From positions 1 through 64,000 of the forward strand of contig JAKSAW010000431.1 of assembly GCA_022361455.1 (NCBI GenBank): a stretch of DNA of 64,000 nt. The letters run 5' to 3'. The notes below the pieces were generated by a model. That model saw only the letters and a program-made list of their open reading frames with translations, had not been told where the DNA came from and ran no database searches. The position numbers and the translations under genes were made by a program. This DNA is from Pseudomonadales bacterium (GTDB taxonomy: Bacteria > Pseudomonadota > Gammaproteobacteria > Pseudomonadales > Ketobacteraceae). Of this stretch, positions 63,507-64,000 are shown piece by piece; the stretch's first letter is position 1, and each line of letters opens with the position of its first letter.

Positions 63507-64000
63507 TCACTGCTCTTCGATAAGCGCCCTAACGCTGTCAATATAGATCTCAACTCGATCTTGATCAAGATCGCCATCATCGCCTTCCAAATCGCCAGCT
63601 TTCATACCGATAAAGATATATAAGTCGTCGTTATCGTCAGTTGAAACAACAATATCCTGCTCACTAACATTTGAATAAGTGGCAATTAGCGGCAAGTTCT
63701 TTTCACATAGCTCTTTTAAGTAGTCGTCAGAAGTTATCGATGCATCGACATCACTTTTATCGAAAACTATATCAGCAAACTTTATGAACGAAGATTGGGC
63801 AGCAGCTATTGTAAACTCTGGATAACTCAATCCTTCTTCAACATCTACATCTGTGTCCTGAAACAAGTCCTTATTTTTATCAACAAGATCTTCAAACTCT
63901 TCTAGATGCAATTTAAGTATCTGATCGTCCGTATTCACTTCGGGCTTGTCATGCGATGCCCCCAATACAAGCTGAAATACACTCTCTAACTGATTAGTTA
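63507..64000 (-). CDS. Acidic protein of unknown function, 5' part outside the window
   Basis: The minus-strand frame from the stop at 63507 stays open past the TTG at 63965 to the window edge (preceding residues TNQLESVFQLVLG), so the true start may lie outside. The visible 152-164 residues are strongly acidic, with many Asp and Glu (DTDVDVEEG, STDDNDDLYIFIG, EGDDGDLDQDRVEIYID). No membrane segment or family motif is recognised. It lies 25 bp upstream of the SET gene. A functional link is inference from spacing only. Confidence 0.6.
   Translation of the reverse strand, partial: TNQLESVFQLVLGASHDKPEVNTDDQILKLHLEEFEDLVDKNKDLFQDTDVDVEEGLSYPEFTIAAAQSSFIKFADIVFDKSDVDASITSDDYLKELCEKNLPLIATYSNVSEQDIVVSTDDNDDLYIFIGMKAGDLEGDDGDLDQDRVEIYIDSVRALIEEQ

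Overview
The window reads as a chromosomal segment of a heterotrophic, probably marine gammaproteobacterium. The support is a long-form QueF, RimO, a glgBA/glgC-malQ/glgP glycogen region, a FadL-type porin, a 7TMR-DISM hybrid histidine kinase, a PilZ-DUF1631-GGDEF-EAL protein and FNR/Anr-type boxes. Base composition looks moderately AT-leaning and fairly even throughout. I see no prophage, insertion sequence, integron or CRISPR array. The genus cannot be fixed from the sequence alone.

Layout. 1-4.6 kb: the start of an acyl-CoA ligase (leaving the window), a divergent TetR regulator, a large FadL-like outer-membrane protein and an HD-GYP-type protein. 4.6-15 kb (minus strand): an amidase with a voltage-sensor-like membrane protein, a lipoprotein, a hybrid sensor kinase, an acyl-CoA synthetase and an NfeD/SPFH pair. 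15-23.5 kb: a carotenoid oxygenase divergent from a PadR regulator, the 1367-residue c-di-GMP-related protein, a DUF2806-like protein and an enoyl-CoA hydratase. 23.6-32.6 kb: tRNA-Ser(GGA), a nitroreductase, a degenerate endonuclease V homologue, a class III nucleotide cyclase, an AbgT transporter, QueF, an ABC-2 exporter, a histidine phosphatase and a second TetR. 32.7-42.8 kb: an RND/MMPL exporter overlapping a BtuF-like protein, tRNA-Gly(GCC), an epimerase and an alpha/beta hydrolase, RimO, a KamA-family radical SAM enzyme, and PPK2 with a small partner ORF. 42.8-47 kb: a chemoreceptor and a neutral ceramidase-like protein. 47-57 kb: glycogen metabolism. 57-63 kb: a 1495-residue P-type ATPase preceded by a Ca2+:cation exchanger-like protein. 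The end holds a small SET-domain protein and an acidic ORF running off the window.

How the genes work together. Several loci point to lipid and acyl-CoA metabolism (two acyl-CoA ligases, FadL, crotonase, alpha/beta hydrolase, ceramidase, TetR regulators). A second theme is nucleotide and environmental signalling (HD-GYP, hybrid kinase, GGDEF-EAL, cyclase, chemoreceptor). A third is storage polymers: glycogen synthesis and breakdown, and polyphosphate. The glycogen genes flank an 813-bp non-coding region with two perfect 14-bp FNR/Anr-type sites, which suggests oxygen-responsive control.

Most notable points: the twin FNR boxes between glgB and glgC; a ten-base G tract inside the PilZ-DUF1631-GGDEF-EAL gene that could switch off its c-di-GMP domains; an endonuclease V homologue that appears to have lost catalytic acidic residues; the oversized P-type ATPase that joins a degenerate first half to a PEGLP-type second half; and a voltage-sensor-like protein with no visible pore.
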